DNA of 64,000 bases from Aspergillus flavus (lineage: Eukaryota > Ascomycota > Eurotiomycetes > Eurotiales > Aspergillaceae), in contig NC_092410.1 of NCBI RefSeq assembly GCF_009017415.1, positions 1,736,001 through 1,800,000 on the forward strand, written 5' to 3'. A program made the position numbers and the translations under genes. Below are positions 34,243 through 45,550 of the stretch, in pieces. The notes beneath the pieces are model-generated. The model saw only the letters and a list, made by a program, of their open reading frames with translations, did no database searches and was not told the DNA's origin. The first letter of the stretch is position 1. Each line of letters starts with the position of its first letter.

Positions 34243-37200
34243 TCAGCGCCATTCTCCTACTCGCTCAAATTTCTTGACCATGCGTGTAGCTTCCATAATA
34301 ACAAGCATGCGGGATAAGTCGACGGAGGTAATCTTAGCCTCCACAACGCTCAGGATATCTACATCAGACATTTCAGGAGGAGTGACAATTTGACACCGTA
34401 CTCCTAGGGATGTCACGACACCTGAATACCCTTGTGCGAATTGTGATCCGACCAGGGCAGTAGAGTTGTACGGTTTATGAACCAGGCAGGTGAAGGTCTC
34501 GGGTAGGCGGCATTCACCGAAATAGAACGCACGGAACAGGAGCATACATGCCCAAAATTGTTTCGACGCCGAGTCGATATCCCTTATACGACTACGCTTC
34601 CAACGAGATTGCGAAATGAAGTTGTCCACATCCATGTGGGAGAACGGGAGGATGGACTCGTCGGTAGTGGCGTCAAAGCGGCGACCATGCTCATGCTCGA
34701 AGCGCAATGCAGCCTCGATCTGATAATGAGCCATGAGATCGGTATATCGTCGCAGAGGACTCGTAGACTTCACATAGGTATCAAGCCCCAGGGGCACGTG
34801 ATGGGTGGGTCGGGATGAAGAGATGCCTTTTGGAGCCGCCAACTGCAGCCATGTCTTCCCTCCATAGTCCGACATGTTGCTGTTGGTCAATTTCGGGTAT
34901 TCAGGATGGTAGAATGTTCCATCAAACACGGCGGGGATGCCGCGTTCAGCCAGCCACTTGCCGGAAACGTAACATGCTAAATTCATCAGGGTCGAAATAA
35001 GATTGCGTTTCGTTAAATCAGGCACTTCGTGCGGATCGACGGTTCGCGGGCGAAGTTGAATAATAGGATCTCCTAGTATGTAACGTCCTTCCGTCAATTG
35101 CATATTATATGGCTTCAACGGTGCGTTGCCAACAGTGACTGAGACAGGAGTTTCCATCGACGACGGCCACTCCATTGCGCCGTTCCTTCGTCGGTGTTCC
35201 CGGAACGCGAGCATCAACTTCCTCAGTGTATGGAAGGTCCCTTCATCCTCCGGAGATAATTCTTCCTGTATATTGTCGCGAGTGTGCTCATTGGAGTACT
35301 CCCCTCCTACCGTCAACGGTTCCTGGACCCCCTGCGGTTCGGGCTCAAATAAGCTGCGTAACTTATCGTGCGTGATGTAGATAACGTTTCTGGCTATGCC
35401 ATTGACAATTTTGGTATCCAATATCTCGCCCTGTAGATTCATCTTAGCACTGAAGGTCAATGTCGGACGACCAGGCGCCAGACTGAAGTGCTCTTGCGTT
35501 AACGTGTTTGGAAGCATAGGATATGTACGTTCTGGAGCATAGACGGTCTGGACACGAGAGGCCGCATATTCCATGATCAATGCATCAGGATTGATAAATG
35601 CAGATGGGTTAGCGACATGGACGCGGATCCAGAAAGTGTCATCCAACCCCGGTATGCGCTCCAGAGAGACACCGTCATCAATCTCCTGTGCACCAGGGTC
35701 ATCTACACAGTAAACTGGTAGGTCACCAAAATCGGTCCGCATGCTCTCCATTTTGTCTGTGACCCCCTCAGAGTTTAATTCCTCACAGGCCCGTTGTACA
35801 TCCTCCCACTTTCTGTCTGACTGGCGGGATATACCATGTCCTGGAAGTGCCAAATTTTGATCCAGTAATCGCAAATTCTCCCATGGAGCCACGACTCCCA
35901 TCTCTTGCAAGAATAGAGCAGCTGTACCTGCATTCGTGTCCAGAGCACTATACATTCCTGTGGCGCGCATAATGTGCGACCCAGCCGAGCGAAGAATTCC
36001 AGATGTCATCCGTCGGGGAGGAATACACCAAAGCTGAAGAAATTCGATGATCATCTGGTCAGTGTAACTAAATTTCTCCGTCAAGACCTCACGATAAACT
36101 AAAGGCTTTCCATCTTGGCCAGGCTGGTATCGCTGCGCTGTTGGACCGACACAGGCCAGTATTGTTGGGGACCGAACTTTTCGACTGAGCCTTATAAGAC
36201 GCTGGGCTTTCTGGATGAATTGCTGGATGGGATGGTCTTTCAGATTAGGCACCTCGTTTCCTGTGACAGCACGGATGAGGTACTCTTGGTGCTCATGTAC
36301 CCATGTAACCACTGTGTCAAGTATATTGGCGACTCGTCTCGGTTGAACGAAATAGTGGTCGGTGAAGATGGAGCTCCGATCATTCTCGATGAGAAAAGAA
36401 TTTCGACGAATGGCCCGATGTACGGCAAACAAGATCTTATCGTCGACCTGATCACTTGTAATATCGAGCGCTTTACAAGCCAGTTCCTTGAGTGTGAACT
36501 CAAGTTTCTCTTCCTCGTCCGCCACTATCTCATGTATATTGTCCAGCCGGTAGGCATTCGCTTGGTAGAACTGATGAACCTGTTCGTTGAAATCATTGAT
36601 CATCCGCAAAATAGGCGCACCTGTGGGCCTCGGCACCCCTCCTTCTATAGCCGATTGCATTTCCAAGCTGAGCTGCGCGAGGGCGTCTGGGAAATGGGGT
36701 AGCAAGGGAGCCACCAGTTCTCGCGGGGCGAATCCCTTTATCACGAAATCGAGATCCTTTGCGAAAGCAATACGCCATTTTCCTCGATCAGTGTAGAATT
36801 GCTGCTGCTTACAGACAGACCGGACGTAAACGGCAAGATTCAGGATACCTTCGGCACTTTCAGGAACTATAGTCAGTACGTTTGAAACAGCAGCAGGTAA
36901 TGAGGGGCAGCATACGAGGACAGCGCCACTAGGTCTCCCGGCTCCAGGAAGTCATGCATTCCTTCCCCTTCTTCGGCAATATTTTCAAAGTCCGAAACAT
37001 CTTCGTCTGTCTCTCGCAGAGCATCGCTACCTGCATCATGTGCTTCCCGGTAGTCGTTTAGCATGTTTCCAACCCAAGGTGCCGAAGCATCCAATGTATT
37101 CGATGTCCCAGGCCCCCGGACAGGGTCCAGAGGGTTCGGGTGACTCTCCTGCCATTTTCGCAGATATTCCCGGATATCTTTATTCTCCTCGAACTCGGAC

Positions 37201-37493
37201 TTAAGACGGATGTCTTCGATAGAAGTGGAAGACCTCAGGAGGTCCTGCGGGGGGCTCTAAAGCTGGTCAGGGATGTCGTGACTGAAACCAAATTGATTAT
37301 TCCACACCTTTACTTCACTGTAATATCGGCTTGACCAATCGCGACGGCGTAATGAAAATCGATTGCGTTGAGGGAGCGAACGAAAGTGAGAAACAACTCC
37401 GCAGATCGAAGTCGCTGGACGGTTCCGGTTGATAACATTCACGTCAGCCACACTCTGCGATACTCGACATCTCAGTAGAGTGAGAGACATCAT
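34243..37493 (-). CDS. Mitochondrial RNB-family 3'-5' exoribonuclease (CYT-4/Dss1/Msu1 type)
   Basis: Predicted 1044-aa protein in three exons, introns 36857-36915 and 37257-37313 (a donor six bases further on also keeps frame). The N-terminus (MMSLTLLRCRVSQ ... RNRFSLRRRDWSSRYYS) is rich in Arg and Ser and lacks acids, as in a mitochondrial targeting sequence. The RNB catalytic domain starts near residue 555: DDPGAQEIDDGVSLE holds the acidic metal ligands, followed by VHVANPSAFI, YPMLPNTL and the closing STSPLRRYTDLMAHYQ. In Neurospora CYT-4 and yeast Dss1, this family degrades and trims mitochondrial RNAs (in yeast with the Suv3 helicase). Length fits the family. The start codon lies 11 bases from a possible divergent small gene. 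Confidence 0.92.
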
Positions 37494-37504
37494 GGAGCAT
37501 TATA

Positions 37505-37913
37505 ATGCCCAAGTCTGAAGTAGAACTCCTCAATCAAGGCCGAAGAGACGTGGCGAACAACATTGTCAAGCAGTTCCAGCGCCGCAAAGCCTGCTGGATA
37601 ATCCAGGCAGAATGTCCTTCACCGCTCCGGCGGTGAGTGCACCAACATTTCCGCGGTCAATTCCAGGTTCGGTTTAGCGTCTGGAACCCATATGATTAGC
37701 CTATTTACTCCTCTTACTCTCTATCCTCTTCCCTTCTACTTTCTTAGAGTACGTGCCTGGCTAGCGCTTCTATCTCGGTACTTTTCAAGTGAAGGCAGGA
37801 AGTCGCGAGATACCAAGCAATTAGTCACTTATGTTTATAATGAAGTCTCGAGCAGCAAACGGACTGTTTCTAAATTAGTCCCAGTTGCGGGACTTGATTT
37901 GTCGGCAATTTGA
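37505..37913 (+). CDS. Possible small two-exon gene, head-to-head with the exonuclease
   Basis: Predicted 97-aa basic protein in two exons, intron 37633-37747 (GTGAGT ... a pyrimidine-rich tract ending CTTAG). Exon 1 reads MPKSEVELLNQGRRDVANN and exon 2 reads RAWLALLSRYFSSEGRKS to a TGA stop. Support is the good donor, the strong polypyrimidine tract, the frame kept across the junction and the basic composition. Against it are the lack of any known domain and a start only 11 bases from the exonuclease start. I do not recognise it; it could be a nuclear-encoded mitochondrial or RNA-binding small protein, or a chance frame. Confidence 0.4.
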
Positions 37914-39645
37914 TCCATGACCCTTGTCGATGGAGTTTTATGCAGCTTGGCTTTACAGGGGAATGAATCGACGGATGTCTGGAGTAACAGTACTCGACTC
38001 AATCCATTTCTGGCAATTCATCTGCTGACGGAGATTTCTTTTCCGACGCCCGCTGCGATGTGGCCGTGACGGCATAATCCTACCGCACTACCGTAAACCA
38101 GAGCCATGAAATGCTGACATTTTCTTCTCTTCGCCTTGTTTACTGCTTTGGGAAGATAGGAATGGTTCGAGTTCACTACGCATTTGCCACACTCAAACCA
38201 CGGATACTTGCTTAGCATTCTACCGGCTCCTCGGCCCCTGGATAACCCTAAACTCATTTCCCCGCTGTCTCCACGTCTACACACAAAAAATCACGGTTAT
38301 AGTGCAAATCCTCGGCTTTCTTACGTTGATAGAAGACCGTGTCTATTGTTTTTGCATGTGAAATGTGATAGTCGAACTGTTGATCGTTTGGATTCCTTTC
38401 GGCAATTGCCAAGCATTCGACTCTCCTCACGGAGTGTCGATCAGGCGAAACCATGCAATATATCCATGAATTGAGTCCGCTAAATCAAACTAACCTTATA
38501 ATCTAGTCTAAGTCTCCTAGGGCCTGTTCATCATTTCCTGAATTGTACAGCCGAGTCACGCCAAAGCCTCATCTGTCAACGTCTCAATGATCGCTCTGAC
38601 ACCAGTCATGCAATGGCTTATTTCCCCGCATGATGTTCAAAAAATGACCTCGCAAGTGCCATTACTATCCAGACTCGCTTAAGTGGCCTGAGTTGTGCTA
38701 TGCAATTAACGTGACGACTATCCTAAAAACATTCCTTGAAAGTGTCCATGCTTGCGGAGATTGATGCGCACTGAGGATGGAAATACTCCTTGCCCCTGAT
38801 CCACACGATGTTTGCTACTGCCAACGTCAGAATTTAGACCTCGGGTATTAGCCACTCCTTTCCCTGGCGAAGTCCCTTAGCATAGGGATGTTATTGACTA
38901 GCAATCCCTCCCTTTTTTATCAAACTCCTGAAACTCAGCGAATAACCTGACCTGAGGCACCCGTTGTGGATATGTGGATATGCCGATGACTACCAAGTTA
39001 TTAGAAATTCTTTTCTAAGTGTTTTTCCATTAGCAATATGCAACACCAGGTCCGGGCTATTTACGAGTAAACTATCCATTGATCTCCGTTTCGATCGGAG
39101 GTCCACTTGGCTACCATGGAACGTATACTAACTTGGCACGGACAGCCCTCGAGGATTACATTGCGGTTAGGAAACGCATAGCCCCTCTTCGGGCTACAAT
39201 CCTGCTAAAGTGCTATGTTTTGGAAACTCAAGAGTCTCAAACACCTATAGCCGACATCGTTCTCGGATTTTGAGTCCATGCCATAGGCCGCACGGGGATC
39301 AGCAGAGAGACCTAGTCTCGGGGCAATGGAGCCGTTCTCCAGAAGCCAGGTCTTCCTTTACCCAAGTTCCAGCACCAGTCTACGATATGACTCCACTGCT
39401 GTTGGTAGTCCGGTTGTCACGGTGGAGCCATTGAACCCTGAAGAAAGCTATCGTTGCCTGGCGATACTATTTGTCTAGTAGTTCGAAGGCCCCTTTTCAG
39501 TCCCTGCCCAACTGCCATAACAAATACATATATAGCGCATCTCCCGTACGCATTTCAGTCACTATAGTATCAATGATTAGCTCCTTGACTTGCATAATCC
39601 ACTTTTTCCATATTCCCCGCTCCATCATAATCTACATTGGCCACC
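37914..39645. other. Intergenic, 1.7 kb without a recognised gene
   Basis: Open frames of 60-96 codons occur on both strands but lack splice continuity, motifs or good starts. The last 200 bases should be the promoter of the FAD oxidase. Confidence 0.45.
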
Positions 39646-41480
39646 ATGAGACCCGGCCAAACATGGCGAACAGCCATAGTGACTTCCCTAGCTGCTTTCT
39701 GTTCTTTAGCGACAGCAGCAGACATATGCTCCAAGCTTAACCAGCAAGGAATAACAATTGAGAATCGTCTGACCATTCCGTTTCTTAATGTTCTGCAGGA
39801 CTACTGGTCCACCGCGTGCGGCGATCTTCGCCCAACATGTATCGCCTCTCCCAAGAGCGCTCTTGAGATGTCTCAGATCGTCAAGGAGCTCCATGATATT
39901 GATACCTTGTTTGCGGTCAAGTCCGGTGGACACATGCCCAACAATGGCTTCGCCAGCATTCAGGACGGGCTCCTCATCACCACCCAGAACCTTAACAATG
40001 TCATCTATAATGCAGAGGATCAGACCGCCATCATCGGGCCGGGGCTTTCTTGGGAAGATGCACAGAAGGGTCTGGACGGAACTGGTCGGACCCTTGTTGG
40101 CGGTCGTCTTGGGGGTGTGGGCGTGGGTGGATATATGCTTGGAGGTACAGTGCATTCCCCCTCCGCTCAAGCAATTTGAACCGTTCACTAACTTCTTCTG
40201 TACTCAAGGTGGACTGAGTTTCTTGAGCTCTCAGTATGGCTGGGCAGCGAACAACGTCATAAACTTCGAGGTCGTCCTAGCCAACGGCACCATTGTGAAC
40301 GCAAACGAGAAGGAAAACACCGGTACGCAAATGTCTATAGCGAGTTGGGACCCGAGGCAGAGGATGACAGTGGAACAATAGATCTCTTCGCGGCCCTCAA
40401 GGGAGGTGGAAACAACTTCGGTATTGTCACGGCTTATACCCTCCAGACACATCCAATGGATCATAAGGTTCGTCATCACTTTATGGTAAGGTCTTTATAT
40501 GTGTCTAACCATGACAGGTCTGGGGAGGGAACTATGTCTTCAGTGCGGACAAGACGCCTCAAGTCCTTGAAGCCATCCGTGACTTCACCGAAAACTACCC
40601 CGATGACAAGGCCGCCATCATCGTGACGGCCGAGCATGCCGCGCTGATCAACACATGGATCATGTTCCTCTTCTACGATGGACCGGAGCCTCCGCAAGGC
40701 GTCTTTGATGGATTCAAAGCCATTGGGCCATTGGACACGACGAAGACGTGGGACAGCTACTATGATTTGGTCCGTACTCTACTTCTAACCAGGCTACCTA
40801 GCAAGCTAACATGTAGTCGCAGCTCAAAAACAACGACTTCTTCATCTTAAAGTAAGGCAGCCTATCAACGTCCATCAGTTGGAGTAGTGTACTAAATAAA
40901 GCAGGGGCCAGCGGTACACCATCGCAACGGAAACAACACCTGTTCCCAACAAAACGGTCGGCGCAGAGGTTATGCAAACGTACTACGATCATTGGTTTAA
41001 CATCACGAATACAGTCCTGGGCGTCCCGAACATGATTGGCTCTATCGCATTCCAGCCAATGCCCAGAACGATCGCGCAGAAAGCTCAGGCTCGTGGCGGA
41101 GTAAGTCCTGTAACTTCCTAATCCCTAGCCACAGCGGCTAATCACACATATCATGCCATTAGGACCTTATCAACTTTCCCACTGATCAGGATTATCTCGT
41201 TATCGAGCTGGATTTCTCCTATGGTTTATCGGCCAGTGACGAGAAGATCGACGCCGCGAACAAGAACCTGTTCAATGGGTTCGATAGGATCATTTCGAAT
41301 TACATTGACGAAGGCGTGCTACCAGACGTTTACAGGCCGTTGTTCATGAACGACGCAAACTACGCGCAGGATTACTGGGCCCGTCTAGGCTCGACTGAGC
41401 AGGCGCGCGAGGTGAGAAAGAAATATGACCCCGAGTTATTTTTCCAGAAACGGACGAGTGGAGGGTTCAGACTTGGATGA
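39646..41480 (+). CDS. Secreted FAD-linked oxidase (berberine-bridge-enzyme-like)
   Basis: Predicted 499-aa protein in seven exons. Introns: 40145-40208, 40323-40381, 40468-40517, 40770-40816, 40852-40904 and 41101-41162. The start has a strong context (CCACCATG). Residues 1-25 form a signal peptide ending in an Ala-rich site. The FAD_binding_4 domain follows, with VKSGGHMPNN; His96 is the residue that binds FAD covalently. Then come GVGVGGYMLGGGLSF and LKGGGNNFGIVT. The C-terminal BBE motif is YAQDYWARLG ... RKKYDPELFF. The second covalent Cys of bicovalent enzymes (normally just before the VGVGG motif) is replaced by Leu-Gly-Gly, so single His attachment is predicted. Such enzymes oxidise sugars or specialised metabolites outside the cell or in vacuoles. 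The substrate is unknown and no cluster partner is adjacent. Confidence 0.93.
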
Positions 41481-42379
41481 GTATGACACGACGCTTGAGT
41501 AATCTATGTCTATATACACACTATGCTTATATTAGTCCTATGAATGCCACTCAATAATGTCCTCAATCTTATTTTCAATCTTTTCAGTTCACATCTAGAC
41601 CGACCACCAACCAAACCCCCAATCAAACCGTAGCCCCAACCCCAAAATAACACCGACCAAACCCTCGATCCACAACAAATTAGATAAAAACAACCCAATA
41701 AAACCATCCCAAACCAAATCCACATCAAAATCCCCCCGTCTCAAGTCCAAATAAGCTCACGCCACCAATTGGCCCAGAGCTCCCCCCAGAAAGCCACTCT
41801 AAGCGCCGACGCGGATCCCACGCCCCCAAGCACGCACAACATCCAATCCTACATCCCATTTCTATTTCCGGCTCCGTCCTGCAGATATGAATATACGCGC
41901 TGGCGTCGAGCCTCATCTTCCTTACCCGGTTTGAGCTTGGACCGGGAGTCTAGATTCTTTTCCTGGGACTGTGAAGATACAGGATTTGATTTGTCGGTAG
42001 GCGCTGCGGATCGGCGGTTGGCGGGTGAGCTTTGATCGTGTGGGTTGGGTCTAGATCTTGGGTTTTTGGGTGTGTGCTATATTTGTTTTCTTGGGTTGGA
42101 GGTTAGAGATTGGATGTGTGTGGTATATAAAGGTGTGTTTTGGTCTTGGGGAGATGGGAGATAGGAAAGATCAGATCATCGCATTCTTTATTTAATACTA
42201 CGTCGGACGTTCCTTTGAGATTTCTTATTGTGTCTTTGTTTTGAAGAATCACGTTCTTTGTATCGATATAAACATAATAGCGCTCCTTCAGCCGGCTCTT
42301 CTCTTATTCTTTTGTTGAAATATCCCGATATACATACAGTCATTACATCCTGTCTTGCGGATATAAACGACCATCTACC
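41481..42379. other. Intergenic, with composition-skewed tract
   Basis: A strongly A/C-biased tract (about 41600-41740, CCAAACCCC- and AACCAAA-like words) is followed by a TATA box and a leader of the membrane-protein gene. The A/C skew creates open frames on both strands that I do not call. Confidence 0.45.
42124..42130 (+). promoter_or_regulatory. TATA box of MARVEL-like gene
   Basis: TATATAA in GGTATATAAAGG, about 250 bases before the start codon of the downstream four-helix membrane-protein gene. Spacing would imply a leader of roughly 200 bases. Confidence 0.45.
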
Positions 42380-43109
42380 ATGCCTAAATACGGTGCCCTC
42401 GGTGCAACTTTCATGATCGCCCGGATCATCCAGGCTTGCTGTCTTATTGCTATCATCGGGTTGACGGCCAACTTCATCGCAGAGATCGTGAACAGTGACC
42501 TCACTCCTCCCAGTATCTTTATCGGAACAATCACAGTGGTATGATCCCAGCGCTAATCTCATCATAAACCCCTTGAAACAGGACTTCCAGCTAACAGTGA
42601 TGCGAAATAGACCTGCATAGCAGTAATCTACTGCATAATCACTTGGATTCTTTTCTTCGACAATATCCTCCCCTTCCTAGCTTCCGCCATCGCAGACTTC
42701 CTCCTTCTCATCGCTGTCATTGTCGTGGCTGTTATAATCGGAAAGCCACTCTCGTATCTCCAATGTGATAAGATCGCTGAGGTCGCCGACAACATTTCCA
42801 GTGCGTATGCCTTCGCCACGAAACTGAGCAGCTACCTATCCAACCTGGACGGAAAGTTGCAGTACGGGACTTTGATTGGTGCCAGTAAGGGGGTTTGTCT
42901 GGAGGCGAAGAGTATCTGGGGGTTGAGTATTGCTTTGTGGTACGTTCTTCTCTTCTCTTTTGTTTTCTTCAATGTCGTTTCTGGGGATTCCTGTGGACTG
43001 GGTCTGGTGCTAATGACAAGCTAGTATCATGTTCTTTTTCTCCATGATCTGTTGCATCTGTCTCTGGAAGCAGAAGAAGGCGAGTGGAACGGAGAAGCTG
43101 GAAGGTTGA
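42380..43109 (+). CDS. Four-helix membrane protein, MARVEL-like
   Basis: Predicted 190-aa protein in three exons, introns 42539-42610 and 42940-43024. Four hydrophobic segments are visible: about 8-34 (MIARIIQACCLIAIIGLTANF), 47-68, 70-95 (FLLLIAVIVVAVIIG), and 155-178 (the last one built across the third exon, IMFFFSMICCICLW). A larger soluble loop lies between helices 3 and 4, and a short basic tail (KQKKASG) follows. The spacing and start (MPKYGALGATFMIARIIQ) resemble fungal MARVEL-domain proteins, which sit in plasma-membrane or vesicle membranes and may organise membrane domains. No enzymatic motif is seen. The assignment rests on topology, so the family name is moderately sure while the gene structure is quite sure. 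Confidence 0.78.
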
Positions 43110-43496
43110 ACCGGTTCAACATGAGTAATCTGTATTGGTTATGGGACGTTTGATGATAATGGGGTCGGTGGGTATTGTCGAAGCGTTGCATTGTGAAGAA
43201 AATATCGTTTTCCTTTATGATTTCCGTTTTGTCTTTTGTATATTGGACTGTTTGCCCTAATATTCTCCATTTCCTGATGTTCTTTGGTTCTCTGTCTCTC
43301 TGTCTGTCTCTTTTTTTTCTTCAGATTCTGCACCATGTATGTCTTTCATTCCATTGTACGTAACACCTAAATAATCCAATCAGCCAAATCCAACCCAAAA
43401 TCCAAGAATCAAAAACTCACCACTTGAAAACCAAGCACAAATCCAACATTACTTCCTCACCTCTCCCTTCGTAACAAACCAAGAAAAATGAAACAA
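43110..43496. other. Intergenic between convergent gene ends
   Basis: 3' ends of the membrane-protein gene and of the MoaD-type gene. T-rich and CT-rich words are present (TCTCTGTCTGTCTC near 43290); no gene was recognised. Confidence 0.5.
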
Positions 43497-43760
43497 TCAT
43501 CCCGAACTAACAGGCGGAATAATTGCAACTTCATTCCCCGCCTCAATCACCACCCCCTCGCAATCATTAACATCCACATACTCCTCTCCCATACTCACTC
43601 CACAGCTACTCAGCACCTTCTCTTGTATGCCTGGGTACTTGGACTCCAGGAGATTGAAGAGTTGGCTGAGGGGTAGTGGGGCGGGGAGGGGTTCGGTCTG
43701 TTTGCCGGTGTAGGTGGTTGCGGATGAGAAGTAGTGTATTTGGAAGGTTGGGGTTGTCAT
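43497..43760 (-). CDS. cnxG: Molybdopterin synthase sulfur carrier subunit (MoaD type)
   Basis: An 87-aa single-exon ubiquitin-like protein. The pattern FQIHYFSSATTYTGKQTE at the start, LPLSQLFNLLESKYPGI in the middle and GNEVAIIPPVSSG at the C-terminus is that of MoaD/MOCS2A, the sulfur carrier that, as a C-terminal thiocarboxylate, supplies sulfur to precursor Z during molybdenum-cofactor synthesis. In Aspergillus this subunit is CnxG, needed for nitrate reductase and purine hydroxylase. It works with a MoaE-type large subunit, not in this window, after activation by an E1-like enzyme. The C-terminus here ends Ser-Gly rather than the textbook Gly-Gly; the terminal Gly that forms the thiocarboxylate is present. 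A TATATA motif lies about 150 bases upstream (43911-43916). Confidence 0.9.
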   Translation of the reverse strand: MTTPTFQIHYFSSATTYTGKQTEPLPAPLPLSQLFNLLESKYPGIQEKVLSSCGVSMGEEYVDVNDCEGVVIEAGNEVAIIPPVSSG

Positions 43761-44049
43761 CTCTTCCTGGTTTTTTCCTCTGTTTTCTTTCCTCTTTTGG
43801 TTGTGCGAATGAATAGAATGTATTTTGTCTTTGTAGGTGAGGATGCCGGAGGAGGAATGAGTTGGAGAGGTTCATGAAGAGGGGCGGAGACTAGACCCAA
43901 TCCATCAATATATATAAATGCGGGGTTGATGTTGATATCATCGCTTATCAGCTACTTGATCACCTCCGGTACATTACTGCAGAAAACTAAAAGGAAACTG
44001 TCCATTGACGTATCAAATCATATGTCCATACCATGTCGTAAATCTAATC
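43761..44049. other. Intergenic between MoaD-type and gamma-synthase-like genes
   Basis: Promoter of the MoaD-type gene, with a TATATA motif at 43911-43916 read on the minus strand, and the 3' end of the PLP enzyme gene. Confidence 0.5.
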
Positions 44050-45309
44050 TTACTGAACCAACGCCCGGAATGCGCTCACCAGATCCCTCCGGAGGTCTTC
44101 CCAATTCTCTAATCCTACACTGATCCGCAACAATCGGCGATCCACCGTCGCATCACTCATTGTCCGCCACTCAATCAGGGTCTCTACACCTCCGAGGCTG
44201 GTGGCATGCTGGAAGAAGGCGAGCTTACTGGGGAGCTTACGCGCATAGTCTTCGTTTTTCATGCTGATCGAAAACACCGGTCCGAACCCGTTCGGCATTT
44301 GCTTGAGCAACCATGACTCATCCTCTTTCTGCAGGCTGGCATGGTACACCTGTTGCAGAGCAGCCTGAGTCACAGCCTCGTCGCTGTCAGGGGCTGGGTT
44401 TTGCGCCTGCAGTGCGTTGTGCAACCACGTGACCAGATTCGTGGCATTCTGGCTCTGCCGCTGCACGCGAACCTCCAGGGTCCGCAAACTGCGTGTGCCC
44501 AGCCAGCTCTCCATATTGCCCATGACACTACCTAGGAACATCCGATCCTCGAACAGCCGCCGCGCCCAATCACTCCGCTGTGTAGCGAGAACACCACAAA
44601 GAAGGTCGCTGTGTCCGCCGAAGTATTTGGTACCGGAATGCATGACCAGGTCTGCACCCCATTGGAACGGGTCCTGAAGGCCCGGCGGAGCAAAGGTGCT
44701 ATCCACAATAAGATACGCTCCGCGCGAGTGCGCTTTCTTGGCATACTCTTCGATGTTGAAAGCGGTGCCCTCAGGGTTGACCGGGGTCTCTAGAAGGATG
44801 GCATCTCCCGACTCTAATTGCTCAGCGGGACAGTCGAGGTCCAGCTTTTGAAGACCGGTAAGACGGCCGAAGAGCTTAATAACACCGTGACATCCATGGT
44901 ATCCATTTCCAACTGCGATTCGGCGGGGATTCAGGAGGACGAGTGCCGCATGCAAGGCCGATAGTCCGGACGAGTAACTGATCGCCTCGCCGTGGAGAAG
45001 TGAAGACAGGAGGACTTCGAATCGGTTCAAATTGGGCGAGCTCAGACGAGAGTAGATATGCTTGGTTTTGTCCTGGTCATACTAAAGCGATGCTATCAGA
45101 CCGGCTCAACGAATTGCATAGAATAGCCGAGAATCAAAGGAACATACACCACTGAGATCTGCTGCCGGCACAAGGTCCTCGGGATCATCAGGGTACCGGA
45201 ACGTAGTGGAAAGGTGCAGCGGAGGGGCTACATCGGTGACCACGTTCAGCGCCTCATCTGCATGCAAGGCATGCGTAGCGGCGGCAATGTTGTCATTGGT
45301 CGGAGCCAT
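44050..45309 (-). CDS. Cystathionine gamma-synthase-like PLP enzyme
   Basis: Predicted 397-aa protein in two exons, intron 45082-45147 (GTATGT...TTTAG). It belongs to the Cys/Met metabolism PLP family. After the start come PPLHLSTTFRYP and HIYSRLSSPNLNRFE, which form the N-terminal substrate and phosphate part. Next are YSSGLSALHAAL and ETPVNPEG, and then VMHSGTKYFGGHSDLL, where Lys at about 206 binds PLP. Such enzymes catalyse gamma-replacement or elimination in the transsulfuration and methionine routes (cystathionine gamma-synthase or a close relative). Length is typical of the shorter fungal members. Three tandem CACGTG boxes about 130-150 bases upstream suggest sulfur-responsive control. 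Which exact reaction it performs cannot be settled from sequence alone. Confidence 0.9.
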
Positions 45310-45440
45310 TGTACAGTACGGCACCTGAGAATGGCTAGGAGAGTAGAGAGAAAAGAGGGTCACCGGCCGAAACTGGGGATTCAACACCGGCCGCGTGAAG
45401 AAGTGGGGGAAAGACTGGGAGAGAGGGGGGTGGCATGTGG

Positions 45441-45460
45441 CACGTGACACGTGACACGTG
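45441..45460. promoter_or_regulatory. Triple tandem CACGTG (Cbf1-type) boxes
   Basis: Three CACGTG hexamers start at 45441, 45448 and 45455, each separated by a single A, giving a 7-base period. Read on the coding strand of the downstream gene, two of them are TCACGTG, the core bound in yeast by Cbf1 with Met28/Met4 at sulfur-assimilation promoters. They lie about 130-150 bases before the start codon of the cystathionine gamma-synthase-like gene and just beyond the 3' end of its upstream neighbour. Confidence 0.7.
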
Positions 45461-45550
45461 GGTCCGCCGTTCAATTGCGTAATATTCATTTCATATATAC
45501 AAGTCATCAATGGTGGCCACGTAGATACAGTGTTATTTGTAGACGCGGAT

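Noticed and set aside
41510..41916. Trp/Gly-rich minus-strand frames
   Set aside because: Arise from the A/C-biased tract between two genes; no start context or motif.
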